Assembly (NCBI GenBank): GCA_019651435.1
Contig: BOYI01000001.1
Location: 372,001 to 436,000 of the forward strand
Direction of reading: 5' to 3'
Length of the DNA stretch: 64,000 nt
Origin: Pelagibacteraceae bacterium
GTDB lineage: Bacteria > Pseudomonadota > Alphaproteobacteria > HIMB59
Positions 1 through 12,389 of the stretch are shown here, one piece after another (the first letter of the stretch is position 1; the number at the start of each line of letters is the position of its first letter). Under the pieces are notes generated by a model. That model ran no database searches, was not told where the DNA came from, and saw only the letters and a list, made by a program, of their open reading frames with translations. The translations under genes and the position numbers were made by a program.

Positions 1-255
1 GACGTGGCTAAGAATGGATTGCAATGTTATTTCAATAATCAAGCTCTTCATGAACTAGGTAAAATGATTTTAGATGTTTCAACTAGCGGTTTGCAAAGAA
101 GAGGCTATCTCAATTCTGAAGGTCAGGATGAAAGCATACATCTTAAAAAATTGAAAAATATTATTGAAGATCAAAAAACACCCGCAGATGTTTTAATTGA
201 TGAATACAATCTTTCAAAAGATGTTATTGGTATTTTGAATAAGCCTTATTATTAA
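1..255 (+). CDS. gshA: Glutamate-cysteine ligase, C-terminal fragment (cut by window edge)
   Basis: The reading frame is open from base 1, so the gene begins outside the window and only about 84 codons are visible. The tail has the look of alphaproteobacterial/plant-type glutamate-cysteine ligases: an ALHELGKMILDVSTSGL helix, then RRGYLNSEGQDES and a TPADVLIDEY segment close to the stop. The enzyme joins glutamate and cysteine in the first step of glutathione synthesis. The next gene, one base after the stop, is the second enzyme of the pathway, which strongly supports the call. The ATP-binding core is not visible, so the assignment rests on the tail and the context. Confidence 0.8.
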   Translation, partial: DVAKNGLQCYFNNQALHELGKMILDVSTSGLQRRGYLNSEGQDESIHLKKLKNIIEDQKTPADVLIDEYNLSKDVIGILNKPYY

Positions 256-256
256 A

Positions 257-1207
257 ATGATTAAAAAATTTTTATTTCAAATGGATGATCCTACAAAAAT
301 TAATATTAAAGAAGACTCTACGTATATGCTGATAAAGGAGTCTCTTTCCAGGGGTATTCGATGTTTTTATAATTCTCCAAGTTGGGTATATGCATCTTTG
401 AATAAATATAATCAAATTAAATCTAGCAACTTAGAGTTATCTTTAACTAAGAGTGGAAAACTCACTTATAAAAGTAAAAAATCTAAAGATACAAATCTTG
501 AAAAATTTAATGCAATTTTTATCCGACAAGATCCTCCATTCAATATGGAATACATTTCTAATACATATTTACTTAGTCAGCTTCAAAAACCTGTTTTGAT
601 TAATGATCCTAGTGAAGTTCGAAATTTTCCTGAAAAACACATAATGATGAACTTTCCTGAATTAACACCACCCACTTTGATCTCTTCTCATATCCCCTCC
701 ATATTAGCTTTTATTAGATTACATACGGAGGTCATACTTAAACCAGCTTATGGGAATGGGGGAATAGGCATTGAAAAAATTAAAATGAATCAATCAAACA
801 TGAAGAAATTTTTAACTAAATATATTTCAAAATTCCAAAATAACCCCGTAATTATTCAAAAGTTTCTAAAAAATTTCAATAAAGGGGATAAAAGAATAAT
901 TCTTGTGAATGGCCAAGTGAAAGGTGCAGTCTTAAGAGTTCCTAAAAAAAATAGTATTAAAGCAAATTTCCATGCAGGTGGAACTGCTGTTAAAACGACC
1001 CTCTCACCAAGAGAAAAACAAATATGCTCTACTATTAAGAGTTTTTTAAAAACTAAAAAATTATTTTTTGTTGGAATAGATGTAATAGATGGTTATTTGA
1101 CAGAAATTAATATTACATCACCAACAGGCATACAAGAGATAAACAGATTAAACAAAGTTAATATTGAAAAAGATGTTATTGATTTTGTAGAAAAATCACT
1201 GCAATAA
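257..1207 (+). CDS. gshB: Glutathione synthetase
   Basis: This 316-residue protein ligates glycine to gamma-glutamylcysteine using ATP. It carries the GshB signatures in order: QMDDPTKINIKEDST at the N-terminus, IRQDPPFNMEYI near residue 93, NDPSEVRNFPEK, an ATP-grasp glycine loop (YGNGGIGIEK) near 165, FNKGDKRIILVNG, and the closing metal/substrate segment FVGIDVIDGYLTEIN. Length matches the family. The ATG follows the gshA stop by one base, so the two are almost certainly cotranscribed and translationally coupled. The 3' end overlaps the convergent AsmA-like gene by 12 bases. No frameshift is seen. Confidence 0.95.
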   Translation: MIKKFLFQMDDPTKINIKEDSTYMLIKESLSRGIRCFYNSPSWVYASLNKYNQIKSSNLELSLTKSGKLTYKSKKSKDTNLEKFNAIFIRQDPPFNMEYISNTYLLSQLQKPVLINDPSEVRNFPEKHIMMNFPELTPPTLISSHIPSILAFIRLHTEVILKPAYGNGGIGIEKIKMNQSNMKKFLTKYISKFQNNPVIIQKFLKNFNKGDKRIILVNGQVKGAVLRVPKKNSIKANFHAGGTAVKTTLSPREKQICSTIKSFLKTKKLFFVGIDVIDGYLTEINITSPTGIQEINRLNKVNIEKDVIDFVEKSLQ

Positions 1208-3375
1208 ATTCTCGAACAGTTTATTGATATTTTTTTGAATTAACTCCTCTAATGGTTTTCTAACTGTCCCATCAGGAATTACTCTTTCGTAAGAATATGA
1301 ACCTTTGTCAAATTTTATGATAAAGTCATCCTGTTCTATAATATCAAATATTGTAATTTTATAATTTGGATGAAAATATTCTATTTCTCCTTTTAGTTCT
1401 TGATTATCAGATGAGGTAAAAATTAAATCTTTGATAATTAATTCTTTATTATTCGAGTTAGTTACTTCACCTTCAATCGAAATATCATTATTAATAAACG
1501 ATTGAGAAAGAGTATTAATGAGTTGATTAATCTGTTCGAAATCCTCAATATCTTGAGAGAGGGATTGCATGAATAAAAGCAAAGCTATTTCCTCTTCTTT
1601 GACATTAATCTTAACTTGACCATTAATTTTTCCACTAATTCCAATCATGTTTTTTAAATCAATGGGTTGAGATATATCCAAATTTAAATCTAAAAAGCCT
1701 TTCAATCTTGAACTTTCAAGAAAAAATTTCTCCATATTTTCTAAGTCCAAATTTTTCAAACTGAGGTTTCCTGAAAATTTTTCATCAAATATATTTCCTG
1801 ATAATGTGGAAATATTTTCATCTTGAGTAATTTCAATATTTTCTAGAACATAATTACCAGTAGCAAGATCAATTATTAAATTCCCCTCAACGTTATTAAA
1901 TGAATAGAGATCAAGATATTTAGCATAATCATCTTGGTCAGTGTATTTCAATAATTTGCTAAGATCATTTGAGTCAAATTGTTGTAAATTGATATTTAAA
2001 AATGTCTGTTGAGTATTGGAAAGGTTAGTTTCCCCACTTAAAGAGAATTTTAATTCATCTTCTTCAAAAACATCTAGGGAATTGATAATGATCTCTTCAT
2101 CAATCACTGTCCCATCCATGGTAAAATGAGAAATATTTAGTTGATTGAGTATTTCTTTAATTTCAGCGTTAGGAATAAGATCAAATTCCTTAAAATTATT
2201 TATTTTAATTTGTAGTCCTCGATTTGAAAAATTATCTAAGTTGAAATCACCCAGAATGCTGATCAATGTTTCATCTTTTGAGATGTTTAATTCTTTAATT
2301 TTTATATTTTCATTTTCAATATTTGAAGAGAGAGAGAGTTTGTCAAAACTAATTAGATTAGAGTCTAATTTGGGAAAGATTAGTTGAAAAAAATTAGATA
2401 TATCATTTGATGAGGATGAGTTTAAATTCAAGTCAAAATTTGTATCTGAGAAATCGATGTAATTAAAACTTCCTTGTAAATCAAGTTCACTACCATTTTC
2501 AGTTATATAATTCAGAGAATTAATTTTAATCAAATCAGAATACTCAATATCAAAATTATCTAAATTTCCTTTTGGTAATTTTGTAGAGTTAAGAAAATTT
2601 ATATTTTGCAAAAACTGAGAAAATACTTCAAAAGGGATGTTGAATCCTTTTATATTAAGTTTGGAATTAAGAAAATTTTCTAGATTAATCAAACCTGAAA
2701 ACTTTAATTGAGAATTCTCATTAAAATTAAGCTCTAAATTATTAATGGAAAAGTTATTTTGAGTATATTCACCACTCACATTTATTGTATCTAGGTTGAT
2801 CTGTTTAAAAAATTTTTGATAATTTTTATCAAGCAGAAGTACTAATTCATTAACATCTAATTCCTGAATTGAAAAATTTAATTTCTTGAGAACTTCATCT
2901 TCGATAAAAGCATCAAATTGAACTTCAGCTTCTTTATAAGAAAAAGTGTCAGAAAAAATCTCAGTAATATTTTCATTAGATGAAATATTAAGATCTAGAT
3001 TTTCAATTTCCCCTTCGAGCAATACTTCGTTTTCAAGTGCATTAATATTTAGGTTTCCAATACTGGCATTAGGAATAGAAATTGAAATATTGTTGCTATC
3101 AAGCAAAGATCTAGAAAACATCACATTTTTGTAATTAAGTCAGCAGAAAGCAAGTCATTTTGAATAGAAAAATTAGCCTCCTTCATCTCAATTTGAGGTT
3201 TTGGTAATAGTATTAGTGACTGCTCTTCTGAGGATGTAAGGGAGACAGTATTATTTGTTTGCTCCATTACAGTTGCGCTGGTAATGGTGTTGATAGGTAG
3301 TTTGAAAAAGCTAAGAGCCACTAAAAGTAGAACTAAAAGAAAGACTATTAAGGATATAATTTTTATTTTTTTCAT
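1196..3375 (-). CDS. AsmA-like outer-membrane assembly protein (interrupted frame)
   Basis: The ORF track shows two pieces. The first is an 84-residue N-terminal piece with one membrane helix (IISLIVFLLVLLLVALSFF) and a SLILLPKPQIEMKEANFS stretch typical of AsmA starts. The second is a 642-residue piece rich in alternating hydrophobic and polar beta-strands with repeated L.I...LNI patterns. The sequence LLSADLITKM runs naturally into FSRSLLDSNNIS across the junction, as expected for one AsmA protein of about 725 residues. The join (GTGA overlap, next to an A5 run at about 3126) is best read as a one-base indel, though coupled separate genes are possible. AsmA proteins are inner-membrane-anchored periplasmic proteins thought to affect lipid transport and outer-membrane assembly. 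Confidence 0.7.
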
Positions 3376-3387
3376 TAGTTGAATTTA

Positions 3388-4314
3388 CTAAATGTATAAA
3401 TAGGTAAAGTAAGCCAAGTAAGCAAATATTAATCCTATCGATAATAATTTTCCAGCCATCTTTTTTATGATCATGATGAAAAAAACTATTGAAACCAACA
3501 AGAATAGCCATTTGTCAATCGATGAGAGAAGTTCATAGTAATTAATTTGACCATTTATAAATATTGCTATGAGTGTAATCCCAAAAATATTAGCGATATT
3601 TGATCCTAAAATATTCCCCACTGCTAAATTATTTTGTTTTTTTATAATAGAGATAATAGTAGCTACTACCTCAGGAAGAGAAGTGCCAAAAGCAACAACA
3701 GTAATACCAATTGTAGACTCAGCAACACCTAATAACTCAGTTAAGTTTTTGGCATAGGTAATAAAAAAACGAGAACTGAAAAATAAAACAATAAATGCAA
3801 TAATAATTTTAGAGATAATTATAATTGTTGAATTTTGACTATTTTCTATTGAAATGGGATCTTCTTCAGAAGGTTTTTTTAATTCAAAATAAAAAAATAG
3901 AATTAAAAGTAGGATAAACAAAAGACTAAACTTAAGCCCCAAAGTAAAATTAAAGAAAATCAAAAAAAAGAAAAGTATCGAAAAACTTATAAAGAAAATT
4001 GCAGTACTTTGATCTTGTTTTACAATATTTAGTGATATTAGTGGAAAAACCATAATTCCGCCAACAAGAAGAATATTTGCTATGTTACTTCCTACTAGAT
4101 TTCCAGCTACAATGCCTTCAGCACCAATCTGAAGAGCTTGAAAAGTAGCAGCAAATTCAGGTAATGAAGTTCCAATTGCGATTATAAAAATACCTACAAA
4201 TATTTCTCTTATTTGAAATATTTTTGAGACAAGAATAGAATTTTTAATTGCATATTCACAAGACCAAATGAGAATGACTAAACTTATAATTAAACCAATA
4301 AAACTTTGTATCAT
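3388..4314 (-). CDS. Calcium/sodium antiporter, CaCA family (YrbG-like)
   Basis: A 308-residue integral membrane protein with about ten hydrophobic segments. It holds the two alpha-repeats that define the CaCA superfamily: IAIGTSLPEFAAT with GNLVGSNIANILLV in the first half (about residues 45-85), and VAFGTSLPEVVAT with GNILGSNIANIFGI in the second (about 207-247). The acidic residues in both GTSLPE motifs are the ion-coordinating ones in characterised exchangers. It probably exchanges Ca2+ (or K+) for Na+ or H+ across the inner membrane. Its ATG overlaps the uvrB stop by four bases (ATGA), so it lies downstream of uvrB in one transcript. Confidence 0.92.
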   Translation of the reverse strand: MIQSFIGLIISLVILIWSCEYAIKNSILVSKIFQIREIFVGIFIIAIGTSLPEFAATFQALQIGAEGIVAGNLVGSNIANILLVGGIMVFPLISLNIVKQDQSTAIFFISFSILFFFLIFFNFTLGLKFSLLFILLLILFFYFELKKPSEEDPISIENSQNSTIIIISKIIIAFIVLFFSSRFFITYAKNLTELLGVAESTIGITVVAFGTSLPEVVATIISIIKKQNNLAVGNILGSNIANIFGITLIAIFINGQINYYELLSSIDKWLFLLVSIVFFIMIIKKMAGKLLSIGLIFAYLAYFTYLYI

Positions 4315-6294
4315 TGCCTAATTCCCATTTGATCCTTTTTAATTTTTCTAATTTCATCTCGGAACATGGCTGCCTTCTCAAAATCCAAATTTTCTGCTGC
4401 TGATAGCATCTTTTTTTCTAGTTTTTGAATGTGTTTTTCAAATTTACTTGGACTCAAATCTTCATCTTTAGATAAACTAACAGTATAACTATCTTTTTCA
4501 TATATACTCTCAATTATTTCACCAATATTTCTTTTGACAGATTGTGGGGTAATATTATGAACCTTGTTATATTCAAGTTGCTTTGATTTTCGATAGTTTG
4601 TTTCCTCCAAAGCTGCCTCAATACTTTTTGTTTTAATATCTGCATATAAAATCACTTTACCTTCTACATTTCTTGCTGCTCTGCCAATAGTTTGAACGAG
4701 ACTTGTTTTAGATCGCAGATATCCCTCTTTATCTGCATCAAGAATTGCTACTAGACCACACTCAGGAATATCCAATCCTTCTCTTAATAAATTGATCCCA
4801 ATAATTATATCTATCTCTCCCATACGAAGAGAACGAATGAGTTTTATTCGATCAATTGTATCTACATCAGAATGCATATATTCAGCTTTAAAATTTTGCT
4901 CTTTTAGATAATTAGTTAGATCTTCAGCATTTCTTTTTGTAAGAGTAGTAATAAGTACTCGATTATTTTGAGATAATGTTTTTTGAATCTCACCTACAAG
5001 GTCTTCTACTTGATTGACAGTAGTTCTAATTTCACAATTAGGATCAAGTAATCCTGTAGGACGAATAATTTGCTCGACATACTCATTATCAACTTCATTT
5101 AATTCCCAAGGTCCTGGTGTAGCAGATAAAAAAATTGTTGGAGGTCTCATCATATCCCATTCTTCAAATTTTAATGGCCTGTTATCTAGGCACGAGGGTA
5201 ATCTAAATCCATATTCTGATAGTGTACTTTTTCTTGATCGGTCACCTTTGTACATTCCATTTATTTGAGGTACGGTAACATGTGACTCATCAATAATTAG
5301 TAAAGAATTTTCTGGAATGAATTCATATAATGTAGGAGGTGCGTCTCCAGATGATCTGCCACTCAAATATCTTGAGTAATTTTCAATACCAGAACAGGTA
5401 CCAGTAGCTTGGATCATTTCAAGATCAAAGTTAGTTCTCTCTCTAAGGCGCTGATGTTCTAATAGTTTTTTTTCCTTATCAAACTCTTCCAAACGATCCT
5501 TTAAATCTTTTTTTATTTCTTGTATAGCTTTTTCTAATCTCGGCTTAGGAGTAATATAGTGACTATTTGCAAAAATTTTTACTTCTTCAAAATTCTGAAG
5601 AAATTCCCCAGTAAGTGGGTCAAACTCTTTTATCTCTTCAATTTCATCCCCAAAAAAACTTACTCTCCATGCAATATCTTCCAAGTGTGCAGGAAAAACA
5701 TCAACCCGGTCTCCAGTGACTCGAAACATTCCTCTCCTAAAATCAATATTATTTCTTTTGTATTGAAGATCGACGAGCTCTCGAAGAAATTCCATTAAAT
5801 TTAAATTTTGTCCTTTTTTATTTCCAGGTCATTTTGGAATATGAGTCGACTGCACCAATGCCATAAATACAAGATACACTTGCTACAATTATTACATCAT
5901 CACGCTCAACAAGAGAGCGTGTTGCTGAATGTCGAAATCTATCAATTTGTTCATTTATTGATGACTCTTTTTCAATAAAGGTATCTGAACGAGGCACATA
6001 GGCTTCTGGTTGATAATAGTCATAATAACTTACAAAGTATTCGACTGCATTCTCAGGAAATAGAATTTTTAATTCTTCGTAGAGTTGGGCAGCCAGAGTT
6101 TTATTTGGAGCCATAATTAGAGTTGGTCGATTATATTTTTCAATTACATTGGCTATAGTGAATGTTTTTCCAGAACCAGTAACTCCCAATAACACCTGAC
6201 TTCTTTTATTATCCTTAAGCCCCTTAAATAATTTTTCTATTGCTTGAGGTTGGTCCCCCTTGGGTTTATTTTCACTGACTATCTTAAAAGGCAT
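4311..6294 (-). CDS. uvrB: Excinuclease ABC subunit B (one frameshift)
   Basis: UvrB is the damage-verifying helicase-like subunit of nucleotide excision repair. The N-terminal ORF (158 residues) has Walker A GVTGSGKT and the DNA-inserting beta-hairpin [12 protein letters not shown], and stops just after CIYGIG..DSYSKM. The C-terminal ORF resumes with [18 protein letters not shown], followed by [17 protein letters not shown], the helicase motif QTIGRAARN, and a C-terminal UVR domain ending in MGIRQ. Together they span about 660 residues, the normal UvrB length, with a single indel near 5800-5820 (T-rich stretch). I read this as a sequencing error in an intact gene. Confidence 0.95.
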
Positions 6295-6342
6295 ACTTGT
6301 AGTTTTTTTAAATAAGTTTATAGATATCTAAATTAAAAAAAA

Positions 6343-7514
<1,172 letters not shown>

Positions 7515-7523
<9 letters not shown>

Positions 7524-8950
7524 TTTACTATCAGCAATAATTTTAGCTATACGAAGAGTATTCGTTGTCCCAACTTTTCCGAATGGAACACCGGCAGTAA
7601 TAATAATTTTATCCCATTCTTTAAAATTTTTCGATTTTTAGCAACCCTACAAGCTCTATCAACCATTTCAGTGGAAGAGGAGATCTCATCTACCACATCC
7701 ATGAAGGTGCCCCATGTTAAAGCATTTTGACGAGCTACTTTAGTGTTTGTCGTCAAACCAATTAAAGTAACATTGGGTCTCATTCGCGCAACTCGTAGAA
7801 TGATCTTCCCGATTGAGAAAACGTAGCAATACAATTACAACTAGCAATACTCGCAACCTCTAAAGCAGCTGTTGCTATGGCTTCAGTGGAAGTTTTAGTA
7901 TGATCAAGATTATAATTCTGTATATTAGCCAAATATTTTGAGTCACTTTCCACTCTTTTAATAATTTTATCCATCATTTCCACAGCCTCTTTGGGATAAT
8001 TTCCAGCCGCAGACTCGGCAGATAACATGACAGCATCCACTCCTTGGAAAACGGCTGTAGCTACATCAGAAGCTTCGGCACGAGTTGGAGTTGGAGAGTC
8101 AATCATGCTCTCTAACATTTGAGTTGCAACAATACATGGTCGTCCAAACTTTCGACAAGCAGCAACCATAGTTCTTTGATGGATAGGCACGTCCTCTGGA
8201 TTTGTTTCAACACCTAAATCTCCTCGAGCAACCATTATTCCATCACAATTTTCAGTGATTGATTCAATTTCATCCATAGCAGATGGTTTTTCAACTTTGA
8301 CCATTACTTTAAATTTGGATGGAATCAGTTTTTTAGCAGTTAGTAAATCTTTAGTTGTTTGAATAAAAGAAAGAGCGATCCAATCAACATCTAATTTAAT
8401 GGCCAGTTGTAAATCTTTTTTATCCTTTGGAGTAATAATTTTTAAATCAAGTTTAGTATCAGGAATATTCAAACCCTTATTATTTGAAATTTCCCTCCAT
8501 CAGTAACAACACATTTGATTGAGGTGGGGACTTAGATTTTACTTTTAACCGAACTTTCCCATCATTGACAAGCAGACGTTGGCCAACAGAAATAGATTTA
8601 AAAATCTCTTTATGAGGTAAATAAACTCTTTTACTGTCACCATCTTTTTTATTTTGATCAAAAGTAAATTCTTGATTTTTTTAACTGTTCTTTGACATTT
8701 GTAAATTTACCAACTCGAAATTTTGGACCTTGAAGGTCGCCAAAATACAAATAGTATCATTATGCTTTTTTCTAACTTTCTTACTATTTTAACTTTTGAA
8801 ATGATCCTCTTGGGATCCATGACTAAAATTTAAACGAAAGACATCAACTCCAGCTAAAAAAAGCTCTTCAATAGTCTTCTCAGTTTCGCAAGCAGGGCCA
8901 AGAGTGGCAACAATTTTTGCTCGTCTATTCCTTAATTTTAATTGATTCAT
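7515..8950 (-). CDS. pyk: Pyruvate kinase (several frameshifts)
   Basis: The start [19 protein letters not shown] and the nearby [13 protein letters not shown] are visible at 8800-8950, although the ORF track misses them. The central 230-residue ORF holds WIALSFI, the catalytic-lysine region [15 protein letters not shown], the family signature ...VARGDLGVE, and ATQMLESMI...[24 protein letters not shown]. The end reads [15 protein letters not shown] once the frame is corrected near 7570. Restored length is about 478 residues, normal for bacterial Pyk, which makes ATP and pyruvate from phosphoenolpyruvate. At least four single-base indels interrupt it. It converges with aatA, with a nine-base overlap, and is divergent from the DUF1244 gene. 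Confidence 0.93.
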
Positions 8951-8988
8951 TTAGATAAAAATTAATAACATGATATTAGTAAATTACT

Positions 8989-9282
8989 ATGAGTAAAATA
9001 AATAAAGATAATGAAGTTTTGATTAAGGCAAAAGTCCTTGATCATCTAATTGAACATTTACAAAAAAGAACTGATGTTCAAAATATTGATTTGATGAACC
9101 TAAGTGGGTTTTGTCGAAATTGTCTATCTAAATGGTATGCAAAATATGCAAATGAAGCTGGCTATGATCTAGATTATGAAGAAACTAGAAAGATTATATA
9201 CGGTATGCCTTATTCAGATTGGAAAGAAAAATTTCAAAAAGAAGCTACACCAGAACAATTACAAAAATTTAAAGATAAATAA
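8989..9282 (+). CDS. DUF1244 family protein
   Basis: A 97-residue soluble protein with the diagnostic core of DUF1244: RTDVQNIDLMNLSGFCRNCLSKWY, then YEETRKIIYGMPYSDWK and EATPEQ. The family is small, proteobacterial and without a firmly known function. The two conserved cysteines in GFCRNC suggest metal or redox chemistry, but this is inference. The gene is divergent from pyk with only 38 bases between starts, so a promoter must lie there. pepF follows after 15 bases, suggesting cotranscription. Frame is intact. Confidence 0.9.
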   Translation: MSKINKDNEVLIKAKVLDHLIEHLQKRTDVQNIDLMNLSGFCRNCLSKWYAKYANEAGYDLDYEETRKIIYGMPYSDWKEKFQKEATPEQLQKFKDK

Positions 9283-9297
9283 TATATAAGAATAATT

Positions 9298-11049
9298 ATG
9301 AGTGAAAATTTACCTAACTGGAATTTAAATGATTTTTATTCCAATATTAAAGATGAGCAAATCAATTTTGATTTGGACACTTTTAGAAAATTCTCTGAGT
9401 CATTTAATAAACAGTACAAAGAAAATATCGAGAAAAATTCTGATAATTTTGAGTCTGTAATTGAGGAGTATGAAAATGGTAACGAGACAGGTGATAAATT
9501 AGGTAATTACGCGTTTCTTATTTATGCAACTAATATGAACGATGAAGAAGTTGTTCAATTTTATCAAGGTATCAATGAAAAACTTACTGAAATTTCATCA
9601 AACCTTATATTTTTTACTAATGAGATAAATTCATTATCTGAAGAAAAGTTTCAAAAATTAATTCTAGGATCTGGGCGTTATAAAAACTGGCTCATCAATA
9701 TTCGAAGATATAAAGATCATCAACTTGATGAAAAAAGTGAACAAATTTTTCTTGATAAAAATTTGACTGCCAATTCTTCATGGGTGAGATTTTTTGAAGA
9801 ACAAATTAACGATCTAAAATTTGATATCAAAAACAAACAATTAAACAGCTCGGATGCTTTAAATTTATTATCAGATCATGATGCAGAAACTAGAAAAGAA
9901 GCTGCAGGAAGTATTGAAAGTGTTTTCAAAAATAACTCTAAGATATTTACTTTTATAACTAATACCTTGGCGAAAGACAAAATCACCAATGATAAATGGA
10001 GAAATTATAAATCACCTGTTGAATCTCGTAATCTAGCTAATAACGTTGAAGATGAAGTAGTCGAAGCACTTAGCCAAAGCGTTATTTCAAATTACAAAAA
10101 TATATCCCACCGATATTATGAAATTAAATCAAAATTATTTAATCAACCAAAACTTAATTATTGGGATAGAAATGCCCCATATCCAAACTCTCCAAATGTA
10201 AAAATTCAATGGGAGGAAGCTAAAGATATAGTTCTTAGATCTTATGGTAATTTTGATCAGAGTTTCAAAGACATTGTACTTTTATTTTTTCAAAATAATT
10301 GGATTGATGCGGAATTAAAATCTGGAAAATCACCAGGTGCCTTTGCTGCATCTACAATTCCTTCTATTCATCCATATATCCTTACTAACTTTCATGGAAA
10401 AACACGCGATGTTATGACTTTGGCTCATGAACTAGGTCATGGTTGTCATCAGTACCTGTCATCTAAACAAGGATTGTTGCTCTCTAGTACACCGTTAACC
10501 TTAGCCGAGACCGCTAGTGTTTTTGGAGAAATGATGACTTTTAGAACTCTTCTTGCTGAGAGTAGTTCAGAGACGAAAAAATATTTATTAGCTTCTAAAA
10601 TTGAAGACATGATTAATACCGTTGTAAGACAAATTTCATTTTTTGAATTTGAAAAGCTTGTTCATAATGAAAGAAAGAATGGAGAATTATCATCTGATCA
10701 AATTTGCGAATTTTGGATGAAAACTCAGTCTGAAAGTCTTGGTCCACACATTGAATTAACTGATGGATATAAATATTTTTGGTCTTATATACCACATTTT
10801 ATTCATACCCCATTTTATGTCTACGCATATGCTTTTGGAGATTGCTTAGTAAACGTTTTAATTCAACTTTATGATGAGGGATTGCCAGATTTTAAAAATA
10901 ATTATATTGAGTTGCTCAAAAGTGGAGGCTCTAAACATTACAGCGAGGTATTAAAGCCGTTTAATGTTGACCTAAAAAACAAAGATAGTTGGCAAAAAGG
11001 TTTGTCTATGATTTCTGGTTTAATTGATGAATTTGAAAAAGCTATTTAA
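9298..11049 (+). CDS. pepF: Oligoendopeptidase F (M3 metallopeptidase)
   Basis: An intact 583-residue M3-family zinc peptidase of the PepF clade. The zinc site HELGH is at residues 377-381 (LAHELGHGCHQYLSS), followed about 25 residues later by the third ligand region ETASVFGEMMTF. The upstream AASTIPSIHPYILTNFHG and downstream SFFEFEKLVHNERK are also typical. No signal peptide is present, so it acts in the cytoplasm cleaving short peptides, probably for recycling imported or turnover peptides. It lies between DUF1244 and an ABC1 kinase with short spacers (15 and 11 bases), so the three form one transcription unit. Confidence 0.95.
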   Translation: MSENLPNWNLNDFYSNIKDEQINFDLDTFRKFSESFNKQYKENIEKNSDNFESVIEEYENGNETGDKLGNYAFLIYATNMNDEEVVQFYQGINEKLTEISSNLIFFTNEINSLSEEKFQKLILGSGRYKNWLINIRRYKDHQLDEKSEQIFLDKNLTANSSWVRFFEEQINDLKFDIKNKQLNSSDALNLLSDHDAETRKEAAGSIESVFKNNSKIFTFITNTLAKDKITNDKWRNYKSPVESRNLANNVEDEVVEALSQSVISNYKNISHRYYEIKSKLFNQPKLNYWDRNAPYPNSPNVKIQWEEAKDIVLRSYGNFDQSFKDIVLLFFQNNWIDAELKSGKSPGAFAASTIPSIHPYILTNFHGKTRDVMTLAHELGHGCHQYLSSKQGLLLSSTPLTLAETASVFGEMMTFRTLLAESSSETKKYLLASKIEDMINTVVRQISFFEFEKLVHNERKNGELSSDQICEFWMKTQSESLGPHIELTDGYKYFWSYIPHFIHTPFYVYAYAFGDCLVNVLIQLYDEGLPDFKNNYIELLKSGGSKHYSEVLKPFNVDLKNKDSWQKGLSMISGLIDEFEKAI

Positions 11050-11060
11050 ATAATTGTTCA

Positions 11061-12389
11061 ATGAAAGAAGATAATAATTTTGTATCTCGGGTAAAGCGCT
11101 ACTCCAAAGTCACTACGTCTTTAACAACTTTAGCAACGCAGTTTGCTGGGAAAAAATACCTAAATTTCGATTTAAGCGATCAAAAATATGCAGCTCAAAT
11201 TACTGAAATATTGGGAAATCTAAAAGGCCCTTTAATGAAAGTAGCTCAGCTAAGTGCCACTATTCCTGATTTACTACCTGAGGAGTATGCTCGTAAATTA
11301 GCAGAACTTCAATCAAATGCCCCACCTATGTCATGGGTATTTGTCAAAAGAAGAATGAAAGCAGAGCTTGGGGAGAATTGGCAAGATATTTTTTTATCTT
11401 TTGATAAAGAGGCAAGTTTCGCCGCCTCATTAGGTCAAGTCCATAAAGCCTCTCTTCCAAACAAAGATAATGTGGCTTGTAAACTTCAGTACCCTGACAT
11501 GGCTTCTGCCGTTGAAGCTGATCTTGGTCAGTTAAAAATTATTTTTAAAATCTATTCCAGTTACAATAAATCAATTCAAATAAGAGAAATTTACAAAGAG
11601 ATTGAAGCAAGATTAAAAGAAGAACTAGATTACAAACTAGAACATAAACATTTAAAAGTTTTTAATGTTATTCACCAAAAAAATGACTACATCAAAATCC
11701 CAAAAGTTTATGAAAAAATTTCAACTAATAGATTACTAGTAATGCAATACTTAGAAGGAAAAAAATTAATAGAATACAAAAATGCACCACAAAAATTGAG
11801 AAACGAATTAGCAAAAAAATTGTTTATGGCTTGGTATTATCCTTTTTACAAATATGGAATAATTCATGGTGACCCACACTTAGGTAATTATTCAGTGGAC
11901 AAAAAAAATAACATAAATTTATTTGATTATGGTTGTGTGAGAATTTTTCCAGCTAAATTTGTCAAAGGAGTAATTGATTTATATTTTGCACTCAAAGAAA
12001 ATGACAATTCCAAAATTAAAAAAGCCTACGAAGCTTGGGGCTTTAAGGATATTGACGATAAATTGATGGCTGTTTTAAACAAGTGGGCTTTATTCCTATA
12101 TGATCCAATTCTCAAAAATGAAGTTCGAAGAATTCAGGACTCAGATAGTGGTATTTATGGCGCGAAAATAGCAGGTGAGGTTCATAAAGAACTTAAGAAA
12201 TATGGAGGCGTCAAACCCCCCAGGGAGTTTGTTTTTATGGATAGAGCTGCTGTGGGACTGGGTTCTATCTTTATTCATCTCAAAGCTGAAATCAATTGGT
12301 ATAAGTTATTTCACGCACTAATTAAGGACTTTTCAGTTAAAACTGTTGATAACAATCAAAAAAAAGCCCTTAAATTTGCTGGAATTTAA
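11061..12389 (+). CDS. ABC1/AarF (UbiB-ADCK) family atypical kinase
   Basis: A 442-residue member of the ABC1/ADCK family. Visible hallmarks are the N-terminal KxGQ-like extension (LKGPLMKVAQLSATIPDLLPEEY), the alanine-rich nucleotide loop FAASLGQVHKASLP, the charged EELDYKLEH helix, the catalytic loop IIHGDPHLGNY, and NLFDYGCVR in the DFG position. Family members support ubiquinone biosynthesis or quinone handling and have ATPase activity, not ordinary protein kinase activity. It lacks the C-terminal membrane helices of classical UbiB, so it is closer to the soluble ADCK-type proteins. The physiological substrate is not evident. It is the last gene of the unit begun by DUF1244. Confidence 0.9.
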   Translation: MKEDNNFVSRVKRYSKVTTSLTTLATQFAGKKYLNFDLSDQKYAAQITEILGNLKGPLMKVAQLSATIPDLLPEEYARKLAELQSNAPPMSWVFVKRRMKAELGENWQDIFLSFDKEASFAASLGQVHKASLPNKDNVACKLQYPDMASAVEADLGQLKIIFKIYSSYNKSIQIREIYKEIEARLKEELDYKLEHKHLKVFNVIHQKNDYIKIPKVYEKISTNRLLVMQYLEGKKLIEYKNAPQKLRNELAKKLFMAWYYPFYKYGIIHGDPHLGNYSVDKKNNINLFDYGCVRIFPAKFVKGVIDLYFALKENDNSKIKKAYEAWGFKDIDDKLMAVLNKWALFLYDPILKNEVRRIQDSDSGIYGAKIAGEVHKELKKYGGVKPPREFVFMDRAAVGLGSIFIHLKAEINWYKLFHALIKDFSVKTVDNNQKKALKFAGI

